Notes: generated from the letters alone by a model not told the origin. Counted from the first letter of the stretch, positions 51,333 to 60,521 are shown. The stretch: DNA of 64,000 bases from Bacillus sp. AFS088145 (GCF_002564465.1 NZ_NUUX01000026.1:27652-91651), one strand, 5' to 3'. Program-made: numbers and translations.

Positions 51333-52100
51333 TTAAACTTGAACGACAGACCATTCATCATCTTTCTTTGAATACGTTAAATTTGCAATATGATTTGTAA
51401 GGTCACGATACTCTTCAACATTTTCTAAAATTTCATCTACACCAGAATAAAAATCAACTCGAAAAATAGGGATTTCGATTACTTTTCTATTTTCAACTCT
51501 TTCACTTAGATCAATTACTAATCCATCCTCCATTAAAGGGTATAATGTCAACATTAATTTAATATTGATTGGATTAATTTGTTTTGAACGATTAAATATA
51601 TTTAAACTTCTTCTCTGAAGTTGTGTAATTTTATATGATATGACATTACAAAGCATAAAAATAAAGTCATTAGTTCGTTTATAATAAACCTTTTGATACA
51701 TTCCATCACTTATGTTCATGTATGCAAAAGAATTGTTTAATCTTGGTATAAAAGGTTTTTGTAATGGCTCTTTTTTGTGAGCAAGATACAGTAATTCTGC
51801 AATTTCTTTAGGCTCAAGCTCATCTAAATCTGCTAATTCTTCAAAATCGATCCAACATAGGTCATCATGTTCACTATGTTCTAATATAAATTGATTAATA
51901 TATTCTCTTTCAACATAATAAAAAGAGGAATTTAAATTAAATTCGGACCATTGAATATCGTGTTTTAGCAAAAGAATGTTTTGAAGAGGAAAAGGAAGTC
52001 CTTGAACAAACTCTTTATAATTTATACCTGATGTTATAAAACAATGATTATGGTTATCACCATAAATATAGATTATCTCCTTTGAATCTATTCCCGCCAA
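51333..52100 (-). CDS. hypothetical protein
   Basis: 255 residues from a TTG at 52100, which lies 8 nt after AAAGGTGG; a GTG within that site is unlikely. Soluble, with many aromatic and acidic residues (YVEREYINQFILEHSEHDDL, WIDFEELADLDELEPKEIAE). A central basic helix (SYKITQLQRRSLNIFNRSKQ) separates two halves. I do not recognise the family. Proximity to spoIIP and coat-like genes is weak evidence of a sporulation role. Confidence 0.65.
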   Translation of the reverse strand: MAGIDSKEIIYIYGDNHNHCFITSGINYKEFVQGLPFPLQNILLLKHDIQWSEFNLNSSFYYVEREYINQFILEHSEHDDLCWIDFEELADLDELEPKEIAELLYLAHKKEPLQKPFIPRLNNSFAYMNISDGMYQKVYYKRTNDFIFMLCNVISYKITQLQRRSLNIFNRSKQINPINIKLMLTLYPLMEDGLVIDLSERVENRKVIEIPIFRVDFYSGVDEILENVEEYRDLTNHIANLTYSKKDDEWSVVQV

Positions 52101-52243
52101 CGATATTGCCACCTTTAATTTTTTTCTTTATCATATCATACTTTATACTAAATTTATCATCAAATATAATAAATTTAATTCTTTTTACCTAATATTCTTT
52201 TACATTTTTTACCAAAAATTCGCATTTAACCTAAAAAGTAATG

Positions 52244-52627
52244 TTATACAGGAGGCCTACATAAAGATGTAGTTTTTGTTTGAATTGGTTCTTTCGTAAC
52301 AGAGCGAATACTCCATTCACCGTCATCATTTGAAAAATTAAATTTAACAAGAGTGTAAGGTGGTTGTTGATCTTGTTTATATGCAATTAATTGAATTGTT
52401 GCTCCGAATACGTATGTACCATTATATTTCTTTTTTATATTTGTTATTGTCGCACAATTATATTGCTCTCCTGGTCCGAACATTTTATATAAACGGTTAT
52501 TTATACTAGGAAAAAGAATTGATAACACTGCATCTTCTAATACTTCATTTTGTACCGCAATTGCATTTGTCGGTCTGGATGTCGCAATTAAGCACATTAA
52601 TAGTACGATAATAAATCCTCTTTTCAT
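52244..52627 (-). CDS. secreted DUF3888 domain protein
   Basis: 127 residues with an N-terminal signal peptide (MKRGFIIVLLMCLIATSRP..NAIA). The mature part has EVLEDAVLSILFPSINNRLY, the DUF3888 signature, and ends with a second cysteine (SLCRPP), which may pair with the one in YNCATI. DUF3888 proteins are found in spore-forming Bacilli; their function is unknown. The ribosome binding site is TTGGAGGATTAGAA. Single gene. Confidence 0.8.
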   Translation of the reverse strand: MKRGFIIVLLMCLIATSRPTNAIAVQNEVLEDAVLSILFPSINNRLYKMFGPGEQYNCATITNIKKKYNGTYVFGATIQLIAYKQDQQPPYTLVKFNFSNDDGEWSIRSVTKEPIQTKTTSLCRPPV

Positions 52628-52743
52628 TTCTAATCCTCCAACTTAAGGTTTTAATAAATTACTTAGTATCTATTCTTTACAATTTACTGATGGTTATGAA
52701 GAGAGTTTAAATGAACTGGGAATAGGAATTTTATGGAATAAGG

Positions 52744-52776
52744 AAAAAAGAAGACCTTTTCGTGGTCTTCTTTTTA
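52744..52776 (-). terminator. terminator of spoIIP
   Basis: AAAAAGAAGACC/GGTCTTCTTTTT stem with a 7-nt loop. It lies directly after the spoIIP stop on the minus strand. Confidence 0.85.
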
Positions 52777-52789
52777 TCTTTAAACTATC

Positions 52790-53917
52790 CTATTGATGAT
52801 CCCAATAGTATTTACTCAAGATATCTGAGAGCAAGTCAATTGTTCTATAAAGTTCAGGAAGTGTATTATCGACTCCTCCTACTTCGATTAAAATTGAATG
52901 TGGTGATAAATCTTGGTTATAAACGCCATTTCCTTGTTTATAGTTTTTACTAAATATTCCTCTTGTTAAACCTTTGTTAAATTTCATAATTTCACTATTT
53001 AAATCTTTTGCTAACGCTAAGTTCTTTCTATAATTTTTGTTTTCTACTCCAACTATAAAGTATAGCTTTGCGTATTTTTGCCCATTTATCTCAGTAGTTG
53101 TCACGTTTTTTCTTTGATCATCACGATGTATGTCAATAAGATAATTTAAATCTTGATCTTGAGAAAGCGCATCTTGTACAACCAATCTAGACATTTTATA
53201 TGAACTTCCCCAATTCCAATTTCTTTTCGTTAATTCAGCTCCAATATTTGTTTTATCGTCAACCGCACCGATTCCATTTGCTTCTAAATTCTTTTTCAAT
53301 CGTTCACCTAATAAGCTTACATTTACTTTTGGAGAAGAAGCTTGATTTGGCGACTTTGCACCTGGGATTAAAGGTAAAAATGATTCCCAGCTATGTGTGT
53401 GGTAAATAAAAAAGACATCTTTTCCATTTGTAGTTTTTGATGGTGGATTTGTTGGATTTTTAATAGGTTCATTAACTGGATCTTTAACAGTTGGATTTTG
53501 GTTAATTTCGTCGAGTGTTAAGCTTGATTCTATTGGAAGGTTCGTAAAATCAATTCCTTCTCCAGCAACTAAGATATTATTTTCGAATTTTGTCATACTA
53601 GATATTTCATGCACTAATAAACTTTTTGGATCGTACAGTCTAATATTTGTAATAAATGAAAAAAGTATATTACCGATAGGTTGTCCATTTTTAGTAGAAT
53701 CGTCACCCACCTTAAAATGACCATTTTCATATTCAAACGCTTTAATAAATCCTTCATAGCTCATTTTTTCAAACCATTGATGCACATAATATGATTTAGT
53801 ATTTTTCATTGATGTCACAAATAAACTCGCTAACAAAAATAATAAGACAATGCCTACAAAGACACTTGCCGTTACACGTTTAAGATTAATAGATTTTATA
53901 TATATTGATTGTCTCAT
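52790..53917 (-). CDS. spoIIP: stage II sporulation protein P
   Basis: 375 residues from the ATG at 53917 (AGAGGTGATTTA upstream). One N-terminal membrane helix (VFVGIVLLFLLASLFVT) anchors it. The SpoIIP catalytic domain covers about residues 165-375: FFIYHTHSWESFLP (metal-binding His and Glu), LIDIHRDD and ILIEVGGVDNT. It cleaves peptidoglycan cross-links and stem peptides with SpoIIM and SpoIID during engulfment. The usual neighbour gpr is absent here, so this may be a second spoIIP copy. Proline/asparagine-rich linker at about 140-160. Confidence 0.92.
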   Translation of the reverse strand: MRQSIYIKSINLKRVTASVFVGIVLLFLLASLFVTSMKNTKSYYVHQWFEKMSYEGFIKAFEYENGHFKVGDDSTKNGQPIGNILFSFITNIRLYDPKSLLVHEISSMTKFENNILVAGEGIDFTNLPIESSLTLDEINQNPTVKDPVNEPIKNPTNPPSKTTNGKDVFFIYHTHSWESFLPLIPGAKSPNQASSPKVNVSLLGERLKKNLEANGIGAVDDKTNIGAELTKRNWNWGSSYKMSRLVVQDALSQDQDLNYLIDIHRDDQRKNVTTTEINGQKYAKLYFIVGVENKNYRKNLALAKDLNSEIMKFNKGLTRGIFSKNYKQGNGVYNQDLSPHSILIEVGGVDNTLPELYRTIDLLSDILSKYYWDHQ

Positions 53918-54078
53918 TAAATCACCTCTAATAAAACGTATGTACAAGCCCTATAAAATAGAATAAAAAAATTATTAAATCCTATTAATTACTCTACTGC
54001 TAAAAAAGAACGTGATTAAAATATTAAATTGTTCGAACTCCACTCTCATTTACGAATTTTATTAGAATTTTGATTCGT

Positions 54079-54110
54079 AAAAAAAGAGATGCCCTAAAAG
54101 ACACCTCATA
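54079..54110 (-). terminator. terminator of the coat-like gene
   Basis: On the minus strand GAGGTGTC/GGGCATCTC form an 8-bp stem with two G-T pairs, followed by seven T residues. Confidence 0.65.
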
Positions 54111-54156
54111 AAAAATTTCGTAATTCAATTAGTGAAAAAGCTCTTTTTTTAATAAA

Positions 54157-54666
54157 TTACATATTATTATTATTGTTGCAACGATTGAATACTGTGAACG
54201 GATTTACAACACAACTATTTCTTGCAGCTTCTAATTGAGTTTCACAAAATGAGTTTGTTGCTGGTGATACCATACTATTATTATTCATATTTCTATTTCT
54301 ACTACATCCACTACGTCTATTATTATTCATATTTCTGTTTTCGTTTCTGTTTTCGTTTCTGTTTTCGTTTCTGTTTTCGTTCATGTTTCTGTTTTCGTTT
54401 CTGTTTTCGTTTCTGTTTTCGTTCATGTTTCTGTTTTCGTTCATGTTTCTGTTTTCGTTCATATTTCTGTTTCTGTTCATATTTCTGTTTCTGTTTGAAT
54501 GGCCATTATTCATACTTTCACTCATAACTCTGTCATTGTCATTATTTCTATGACAATCACATTCATTACATGGTCTACGAACTTCAACAAACTCTCTCAT
54601 ATCTCTTACTGGAGATACTTCTTCTCTTTCTTCTCTTCTACGATTGCAACCACAAAATCCCCACAT
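54157..54666 (-). CDS. Asn/Arg-rich tandem-repeat protein, probably spore coat or exosporium
   Basis: 169 residues. The N-terminus is cysteine-rich (WGFCGCNRRREER, NECDCHRNN). Residues about 57-115 consist of MNENRN/ENRN repeats, and a C-terminal part has CETQLEAARNSCVVNPFTVF. Almost no hydrophobic residues occur in the repeat. The cysteine ends plus a charged low-complexity centre resemble CotG/ExsB-type and other structural spore-surface proteins; no exact family is recognised. AGAGGTGTTCTTAA precedes the ATG. Repeat number is likely to vary between strains. Confidence 0.65.
   Translation of the reverse strand: MWGFCGCNRRREEREEVSPVRDMREFVEVRRPCNECDCHRNNDNDRVMSESMNNGHSNRNRNMNRNRNMNENRNMNENRNMNENRNENRNENRNMNENRNENRNENRNENRNMNNNRRSGCSRNRNMNNNSMVSPATNSFCETQLEAARNSCVVNPFTVFNRCNNNNNM
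54325..54500 (-). repeat. in-frame 12/18-bp tandem repeat
   Basis: About 175 bp built of GAAAACAGAAAC (ENRN) and ATGAACGAAAACAGAAAC (MNENRN) units, all in frame. It lies within the coat-like gene and is a candidate for slipped-strand length variation. Confidence 0.9.
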
Positions 54667-54855
54667 TTAAGAACACCTCTATAATTATTTATTGTACATT
54701 TATAACATACGTAGAAATTTAGATATTGAATGTGTACATGTCTAGATATGAACAAGTTTTTTATATTAATTTTCTATTTTTCATGTCATTTCGGTAAATG
54801 AAATTTTAAAAATGGTCATTTTTATAAGAATTTGTTAGTTGTTTATCCTAAAAGT

Positions 54856-54885
54856 AAAAAAAAATGAGCCAATTAGGCTCATTTT
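54856..54885 (-). terminator. terminator of the ycgRQ operon
   Basis: AAAATGAGCC/GGCTCATTTT stem followed by T9 on the minus strand; its 5' arm begins in the ycgQ stop codon. Confidence 0.9.
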
Positions 54886-55780
54886 ACTTGTTACGGTATA
54901 CATATTCATCTTTTGGTGGTTGAATTTCCTTAATATTAGAGACGTCTAAATATGGAATGTTTACTTTAAATGGTTGATAGTACATTTGTTGTATATTACC
55001 AGTAGCTTCAATCCATTGATCATTTTTAAACGTTTGCCCATCAGGCAAATCAATTAGCACACCATATACACCGGAATCGGCAACACAGTGAATAATTCCA
55101 AATCTAAATAAGAAAACCTGATTCTTTTTTAATCCTTTTTCATGATAAATAAAGCCTTTATAAGTTAATTGCTTTCCTAAATATTTTCCAGGCTCATCAT
55201 ATAAAACTTCCATTCCTTTAAGAAAGTCATAATCATTTAGGACAATGCTTTTTTTATTTATATATTCTTTTGATTCTTGTTTAATTAATTTTTGATATCC
55301 TTCTTGCCCATAGTATATACTTAAATCAGGCTTTAAATACTGCCTTTGCATAAAAGGATCATTATTACCCGGTTCTGAAACTGGGAAATGAAACCCTTTT
55401 GCTTGTACAATCGTAGAATCCAAAGTTGCAACGGGTAAAAATATACCTGTAAACAATGGAAAGATAAAAACTAAGCCATTTAAAAACTTTTTAAACCCTT
55501 TTGCTTCTTTATGAACATGTCCATGTACACAAGTATGATCACAATTATGATCATGATGGTGGCTATGGTCGTGGTCATGATCGTGGCTATGCTGTTCATC
55601 TTCATCATGACTAGTTCTTAACGTATGAATTACTTGAATTAAAGTTAGAAATGCAAATAATATCCCAGCTGTCAGTGATAAATAAGAGTATTTCATATTA
55701 ATATATTTTGAGATCGTACCTTTAATATGCAATTGCATTAAAAAGAAGGTAAATCCTAATAGTACATATGCTCTTGCCAT
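54884..55780 (-). CDS. ycgQ: TIGR03943/YcgQ-type membrane protein with His-rich loop
   Basis: 298 residues. Two N-terminal membrane helices and a further pair at about residues 98-125 surround a loop (about 56-92) packed with His, Asp and Cys (HSHDHDHDHSHHHDHN, CDHTCVHGHVH), which looks like a metal-binding stretch. The C-terminal soluble part is OB-like (YLGKQLTYKGFIYHE..HCVADSGVYGVLID). The gene pairs with the permease just upstream (12-nt gap), as ycgR-ycgQ do in B. subtilis, where the operon is controlled by the zinc regulator Zur. No clear Zur box was found here. Zinc or cobalt handling is inferred. Confidence 0.87.
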   Translation of the reverse strand: MARAYVLLGFTFFLMQLHIKGTISKYINMKYSYLSLTAGILFAFLTLIQVIHTLRTSHDEDEQHSHDHDHDHSHHHDHNCDHTCVHGHVHKEAKGFKKFLNGLVFIFPLFTGIFLPVATLDSTIVQAKGFHFPVSEPGNNDPFMQRQYLKPDLSIYYGQEGYQKLIKQESKEYINKKSIVLNDYDFLKGMEVLYDEPGKYLGKQLTYKGFIYHEKGLKKNQVFLFRFGIIHCVADSGVYGVLIDLPDGQTFKNDQWIEATGNIQQMYYQPFKVNIPYLDVSNIKEIQPPKDEYVYRNK

Positions 55781-55792
55781 ATTGATTCTCCC

Positions 55793-56674
55793 TTAAATGA
55801 ATAATGTTGTGAAAAACGTTAATACAATAACTAACCCAATAATAATGAATACATATCGACTTTTGAAATGTTGGAATAACATTAATGTATTTTTTATATC
55901 GATCATTGGTCCAATAACCATAAACGCAACGATTGAGTTTAAAGAAAACGTACTTTGAAAAGAAGATGCTACGAATGCATCAGCCTCAGAACAAAGAGAT
56001 AAAATAAAAGCTAATGCCATCATTACTAGAATACTAGCAACTTGTCCATTACCAATATGCATTAATGTTGAAGTTGGAATAAATGTTTGTACGAATGCTG
56101 CAATAAATGCGCCTAAAATTAAAAACTTACCCATAGAGAAAAATTCTTCTATAGCATGTACACAAACACTCCATAATTTTTTCCTAGCAGGAATTGAATG
56201 ATCAACTGGAATTGTAACTAGATCGTGTTTTAATGGATTCTCGATTTTTAAATATGATAATACGATTCCTATTATATAAGCAATGATCATAGCAGATCCA
56301 GCACGATAAATAACCATTTCAATATTATTACCAAATGCAATAAAAGTTGCAAACAATACAATTGGGTTAATAATTGGCCCTGTTAACATAAACGCCACCG
56401 CTACATAATGTGGCACACCTTTTTTTATCAGCCTACTAACAATTGGTACAATTCCGCACTCACAACCTGGGAAAATAAAACCCAATAAAATAGCTACTAA
56501 TACTGCTTTATATCTATTCTTAGGTATTAATTTATATAACATTTCTTCTGTAATAAATATTTGAATGATCCCCGAAATAAAAACACCAATTAAAATAAAT
56601 GGCAATGCTTCTACTACAATCGAAATAAAGATCGTATTCATTTGTAAAAACGAATGATAAAAATTCGTACTCAT
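55793..56674 (-). CDS. ycgR: YcgR-type permease (DUF318/UPF0718)
   Basis: 293 residues with about eight membrane helices. Conserved ALPFILIGVFISGI, FPGCECGIVPIVSRLIKKG, FMLTGPIINPIV and SLCSEADAFVASSF mark the family; CECG and SEADAF could contact metal or substrate. It is the first gene of the ycgRQ pair. AGGGAGAGAGATT precedes the ATG. Family members accompany metal-responsive regulators; the transported substrate is unproven. Confidence 0.9.
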   Translation of the reverse strand: MSTNFYHSFLQMNTIFISIVVEALPFILIGVFISGIIQIFITEEMLYKLIPKNRYKAVLVAILLGFIFPGCECGIVPIVSRLIKKGVPHYVAVAFMLTGPIINPIVLFATFIAFGNNIEMVIYRAGSAMIIAYIIGIVLSYLKIENPLKHDLVTIPVDHSIPARKKLWSVCVHAIEEFFSMGKFLILGAFIAAFVQTFIPTSTLMHIGNGQVASILVMMALAFILSLCSEADAFVASSFQSTFSLNSIVAFMVIGPMIDIKNTLMLFQHFKSRYVFIIIGLVIVLTFFTTLFI

Positions 56675-56699
56675 AATCTCTCTCCCATGTACTTTTAAA

Positions 56700-56745
56700 A
56701 ATGAAAACTCACAAAACCTCCGAATGACCGGCGGCTTTGTGAGTT
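56700..56745 (-). terminator. terminator of corA
   Basis: On the minus strand AACTCACAAA..CCG pairs with CGG..TTTGTGAGTT, followed by TTTCATTTTT. The 5' arm overlaps the corA stop codon. Confidence 0.8.
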
Positions 56746-57685
56746 AAAAGTACCTTTTTTTCCAAAATATTAGTGCAATTGTTGTTGATAATATTGCAGA
56801 TATACCAATTACAATTGGAAACGCATGTGGTATGTTTGCTAATGGTATATGATCAACGTTCATCCCATAAAAACTAGACACCATTGTTGGGATTGATAAA
56901 ATAATTGTAATAGAAGTTAAAAATTTCATTACAATATTTAAATTATTTGAGATAACTGAAGCAAATGTATTCATCATTCCACTTAAGATATTACTATAAA
57001 CTTCTGCCATCTCTATTGCCTGTTTATTTTCGATAATTACATCTTCTAATAAATCTTCATCATCTTCATACATTTTTAATATATTCCCTTTAAGAATTTT
57101 TTGCATGACGATTTTATTCGATTTAAGTGAAGTAGTAAAATAAACAAGACTTTTTTCAAGGTTCAGCATTGTAAATAACTCTTGATTTCTTGTGGATTGA
57201 TGTAATTCAGCTTCAATTTCATTTGTTTTACGATTAATTTGTTTAAGGTAACGTAAATAATATGATGATGTCGTATGCAATAGTTGAAGTGCAAATCTAG
57301 TCTTTTTAAACGTAAAGAAGCCTTTTACTTTTTGGTAAATAAATCGTTCAAAGATTGGATTTTCACTTAAACAGATTGTGACAAAAGTGCTGGATGAGAT
57401 AATCATCCCGATTGGTATTGTATCAAAAATTGTGTGCCCATTATCATCATGAGCTACAATTGGAATATCAACAATAATTAGAGTGTGTTCCCCTTCAACC
57501 TCTATCCTTGAACGTTCTTCATCATCAAGTGGGTCTTTAATAAAATCTAAATCTAAGTCTAATTTTTGAACTAGATATTGAATTTCTTGTTCTGTTGGAT
57601 TGATCGCATTGATCCAACAACCTTTCTCAATAACATCGACTTGATTTAGTTTCCCTTGTGCATCTGAAAGATAAAAATTTAGCAT
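56744..57685 (-). CDS. corA: CorA-family magnesium/divalent cation channel
   Basis: 313 residues. A large cytoplasmic N-terminal domain (to about 250) is followed by two C-terminal helices with the signature SSFYGMNVDHIPLA (GMN filter). The C-terminal charged end (WKKRYF) is typical. It forms a pentamer for Mg2+ uptake. Single gene, upstream of ycgRQ but separated from it by a terminator. Confidence 0.95.
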   Translation of the reverse strand: MLNFYLSDAQGKLNQVDVIEKGCWINAINPTEQEIQYLVQKLDLDLDFIKDPLDDEERSRIEVEGEHTLIIVDIPIVAHDDNGHTIFDTIPIGMIISSSTFVTICLSENPIFERFIYQKVKGFFTFKKTRFALQLLHTTSSYYLRYLKQINRKTNEIEAELHQSTRNQELFTMLNLEKSLVYFTTSLKSNKIVMQKILKGNILKMYEDDEDLLEDVIIENKQAIEMAEVYSNILSGMMNTFASVISNNLNIVMKFLTSITIILSIPTMVSSFYGMNVDHIPLANIPHAFPIVIGISAILSTTIALIFWKKRYF

Positions 57686-57844
57686 CTTAATTCACCTCTA
57701 ATTCTAAAACAAAAACTACACAATAATAGCATACGAAACATTTATATATGTTTCAACCTTTATTAAAAAGAAAGTCCATTTTCTAATAATCAAACGCCTT
57801 TAAGTAGCTATTTTGTTGAGCATTTATACTATTCACAAATAAAG

Positions 57845-57872
57845 AAAAAGGCCACTTATAGTGACCTATTTT
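57845..57872 (-). terminator. intrinsic terminator
   Basis: AGGTCACT/AGTGGCCT stem (one mismatch) with a 3-nt loop and TTTTT on the minus strand, directly after the small gene at 57873. Confidence 0.75.
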
Positions 57873-58058
57873 TTAGTATCCGCTTTTATAAAAATAATGC
57901 ATATCACTTAATTCATCAATGTATTGATAAACTTCTAACTGACTTTGTAATTGCTCTTTTGTATGTAATGAATAATCTTCCGTATTCAATTGATTTTGAA
58001 CATTTGAAAGAGTATTTGATAAATCAGATTTTAATGCATCATACGACATAGAATACAT
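57873..58058 (-). CDS. small helical hypothetical protein
   Basis: 61 residues from the ATG at 58058, nine nt after GGAAGG. MYSMSYDALKSDLSNTLSNV is followed by a second helix with many Gln, Leu and Glu residues. Size and helical character recall the short DUF2524/YtzC-like proteins of Bacillus, but the match is too weak for naming. Single gene with its own terminator. Confidence 0.6.
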   Translation of the reverse strand: MYSMSYDALKSDLSNTLSNVQNQLNTEDYSLHTKEQLQSQLEVYQYIDELSDMHYFYKSGY

Positions 58059-58127
58059 AAAATTCATCCTTCCAATTGAAATTTATCATATTATATGTAA
58101 TATAATGTAAAACAAATCATATTTATT

Positions 58128-58724
58128 TTATTTTCTACCTTTTGCCACTAATTTTTTTATTAAAAAATATACAACAAATAGGGCAATCGCTATAATGATT
58201 AGCATTGGGGTATATGGAGCTAAAACAGATTTAGCAGTTTCCCAGTTTTTACCTAATTTCTCACCTATTTTGATAAATAGTATAGACCAAGGAATGATTG
58301 CAAGAACTGTATAAAGTGTAAATTTACTTATAGGCATCTTTGCTAATCCCGCTGGAATCGAAATGGCATGTCTAACAACTGGAATAAAGCGAGCCGTAAA
58401 AACTACTCCAACGCCATATTTTGAAAACCATTTTTCAGCTAAATCAAGGTGATGCTTATTAATTAGAATATATTTACCATACTTTTCAATGATTGGTCGA
58501 CCACCAAAATAACCTAACCAATATAAAAATAATTGTGCAATAGTTCCCCCTATCACACCTGCTACTACAGCACCTCCAAAATTTATATGCCCTCCGGCTA
58601 CAAGATAACCAGCATATGCTAAAACAATCTCACTCGGAATAACCTCAATCATTAATCCTAATGCTACCCCTAAATATCCTAATGAAGCAAAAAATTCTAA
58701 TATTTGATGTATGATATTTGTCAA
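58128..58724 (-). CDS. DedA-family membrane protein
   Basis: 198 residues from a TTG at 58724 (AGGGGGATCCTA upstream); the longer frame would add a non-family N-terminus. Hallmarks: GLMIEVIPSEIVLAYAGYLV, GGTIAQLFLYWLGYFGGRP, FTARFIPVVRHAISIPAGLA (the conserved [FY]xxRFxPxxR motif). DedA proteins move or recycle membrane lipids such as undecaprenyl phosphate or phosphatidylethanolamine. Single gene. Confidence 0.9.
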   Translation of the reverse strand: MTNIIHQILEFFASLGYLGVALGLMIEVIPSEIVLAYAGYLVAGGHINFGGAVVAGVIGGTIAQLFLYWLGYFGGRPIIEKYGKYILINKHHLDLAEKWFSKYGVGVVFTARFIPVVRHAISIPAGLAKMPISKFTLYTVLAIIPWSILFIKIGEKLGKNWETAKSVLAPYTPMLIIIAIALFVVYFLIKKLVAKGRK

Positions 58725-58828
58725 TAGGATCCCCCTCTCAAAAACAACTTGTACTACAATGATAATACATAGCAAGATAAAATATGTCAAAATAAAGAAA
58801 TACTCAGATGATCGTATTATTTCATATG

Positions 58829-58874
58829 AAAAAAGGCTGTCCAAGTCAGTGACCTGACATTAGAACAGCCTTTT
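58829..58874 (-). terminator. terminator of the first oligopeptide-binding gene
   Basis: AAAAGGCTGT/ACAGCCTTTT outer stem with an inner TGTCAG/CTGAC hairpin, followed by T6 on the minus strand. Confidence 0.85.
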
Positions 58875-58886
58875 ATCATTTCTTAA

Positions 58887-60521
58887 TTATTTAATTACAA
58901 CGTTTTTGTAAGTGTAATCTGGTCCGAATGCATGCTCAATTAATCCAGTTACTTTTGGCTTCATAACGTATGCAATAGCACGTTGGTAAATTGGAAGAAT
59001 TGCAGCATTGTCTTGTACTAAGATTTTCTCTGCTTGTAAGAATGCATCAGAACGTTTAGTTGGATCTAATAAGAACTCAGAACCAGCTTGTGAGATTAAC
59101 TTATCATACTCTTTGTTAGAGAATCCCATTTGGTTGAATGGGCTTTGACTTGTCCACATATCGAAGTATGTCATTGGGTCTTTGTAGTCTGGACCCCATC
59201 CGCCGAATGAGATGTCATAATCTTTCTTAGAGTTTAAGTCTAATTGTTGTGCAAATGGAACTGATTTAATGTTAATTTTTAAACCTGGTAAGTTTTTAGT
59301 GAATTCACCTTGTAGGTACTCACTAATTTTTTTGTTCGTTTCAGTATCTGAACCTAATAATTCGATTGAAACATCTTTCTTACCGATTTCTTTTAATCCT
59401 TGTTCCCATAATGTTTTAGCATCAGCTGGATCGTATTTTACAAGTTGTCCAGAAGCAGCACGGAAGTCTTTACCATTAGCATCTAAGAAGTTACTTGGAG
59501 CTAAACCGTATAAAGGTACTGAACCGTTATTTAAGATTACGCTTGTAATTGCTTCACGGTCAAATGATTCGTTTAAAGCTTTACGGATGTTAACGTTTTT
59601 AAGAGCTGGATTTTTCGATTCGTTTACACGTAAGAAGAATACAGTTGGCTCTTTAGTTGTTCCGTAGTCAGGGCTAGATTTATATTTGTCAACAAACTCT
59701 GCAGTTAAACCAGCACGGTCAACATCACCAGACTCATATAAGTTAACTCCAGTTTGTGGGTCTTTTACGATTTTAAAGTTTACTTCTTTTAATGTTACGT
59801 CTTTAGCATCATAGTAGTCAGGGTTCTTAACTAACTTGTAGCTTTCATCATGTTTCCACTCTGATAATTCAAATGGACCATTGAAAATTAAATTAGATGC
59901 TTCTAAACCGTAGTTTTTACCTTGAGATTCAACATATTTTTGATTTAAAGGTAAGAATGTTGGGAAAGTTACTAAAGAATCAAAATATGGAATAGCTTTT
60001 GCTAATTTAACTTCTAAAGTTTTATCATCAACAGCTTTAACTCCTAATTGATCAACTGGTTTTTTACCAGTAGTAACCTCTTCACCGTTTTGTAACACAT
60101 TTAACATGAATGCATACTCAGATGCATTTTTTGGATCTGCAGCACGTTTCCATCCGTAAACAAAGTCTCCTGCAGTTACAGGGTCACCATTAGACCATTT
60201 AGCATCACGTAAGTGGAATGTATAAGTTAAACCATCAGCTGATTTATCAAAAGATTCTGCGATACCAGGTTGTACAACATCATCTTTACCTAACGTGTTT
60301 AGACCTTCCATAATGTTACCTAAAACGTTGAAAGATTCAGCATCCGTACTAGTACTTGAATCTAAACTTGGTAGTTCAGCTCCGCCTAGTAAGTTTAATA
60401 CTTGTGGTTTTGCTTTTGCTGTTTCTTTTTTACCTTCATTTGATTTGTCTGAGTTACATGCAGTTAAAAGCATGCTCACAGCAACAGATAAAGATAGAAA
60501 ATATGATACTTTCTTTTTCAT
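58887..60521 (-). CDS. oligopeptide ABC transporter substrate-binding lipoprotein (OppA-like), copy 1
   Basis: 544 residues. The signal ends in the lipobox MLLTAC. The mature part is an SBP family 5 protein: LRDAKWSNGDPVTAGDFVYG, GVKAVDDKTLEV, FNGPFELSEWKHDESY and a C-terminal FGPDYTYKNV. It captures oligopeptides outside the membrane. Its coding DNA is richer in preferred codons than its surroundings, suggesting high expression. No permease or ATPase genes are adjacent. It is about half identical to the next gene, a tandem duplication. GGGGAGG precedes the ATG. A CodY-like box lies upstream. Confidence 0.93.
   Translation of the reverse strand: MKKKVSYFLSLSVAVSMLLTACNSDKSNEGKKETAKAKPQVLNLLGGAELPSLDSSTSTDAESFNVLGNIMEGLNTLGKDDVVQPGIAESFDKSADGLTYTFHLRDAKWSNGDPVTAGDFVYGWKRAADPKNASEYAFMLNVLQNGEEVTTGKKPVDQLGVKAVDDKTLEVKLAKAIPYFDSLVTFPTFLPLNQKYVESQGKNYGLEASNLIFNGPFELSEWKHDESYKLVKNPDYYDAKDVTLKEVNFKIVKDPQTGVNLYESGDVDRAGLTAEFVDKYKSSPDYGTTKEPTVFFLRVNESKNPALKNVNIRKALNESFDREAITSVILNNGSVPLYGLAPSNFLDANGKDFRAASGQLVKYDPADAKTLWEQGLKEIGKKDVSIELLGSDTETNKKISEYLQGEFTKNLPGLKINIKSVPFAQQLDLNSKKDYDISFGGWGPDYKDPMTYFDMWTSQSPFNQMGFSNKEYDKLISQAGSEFLLDPTKRSDAFLQAEKILVQDNAAILPIYQRAIAYVMKPKVTGLIEHAFGPDYTYKNVVIK

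Noticed and set aside
54222..54527. 101-residue plus-strand open frame rich in Phe, Tyr, Cys and Arg
   Set aside because: It is the mirror of the tandem repeat in the coat-like gene on the minus strand, without its own ribosome binding site.
55793..56710. Zur operator before ycgR
   Set aside because: No sequence close to the Bacillus Zur palindrome was found between corA and ycgR; the hairpin there is the corA terminator.
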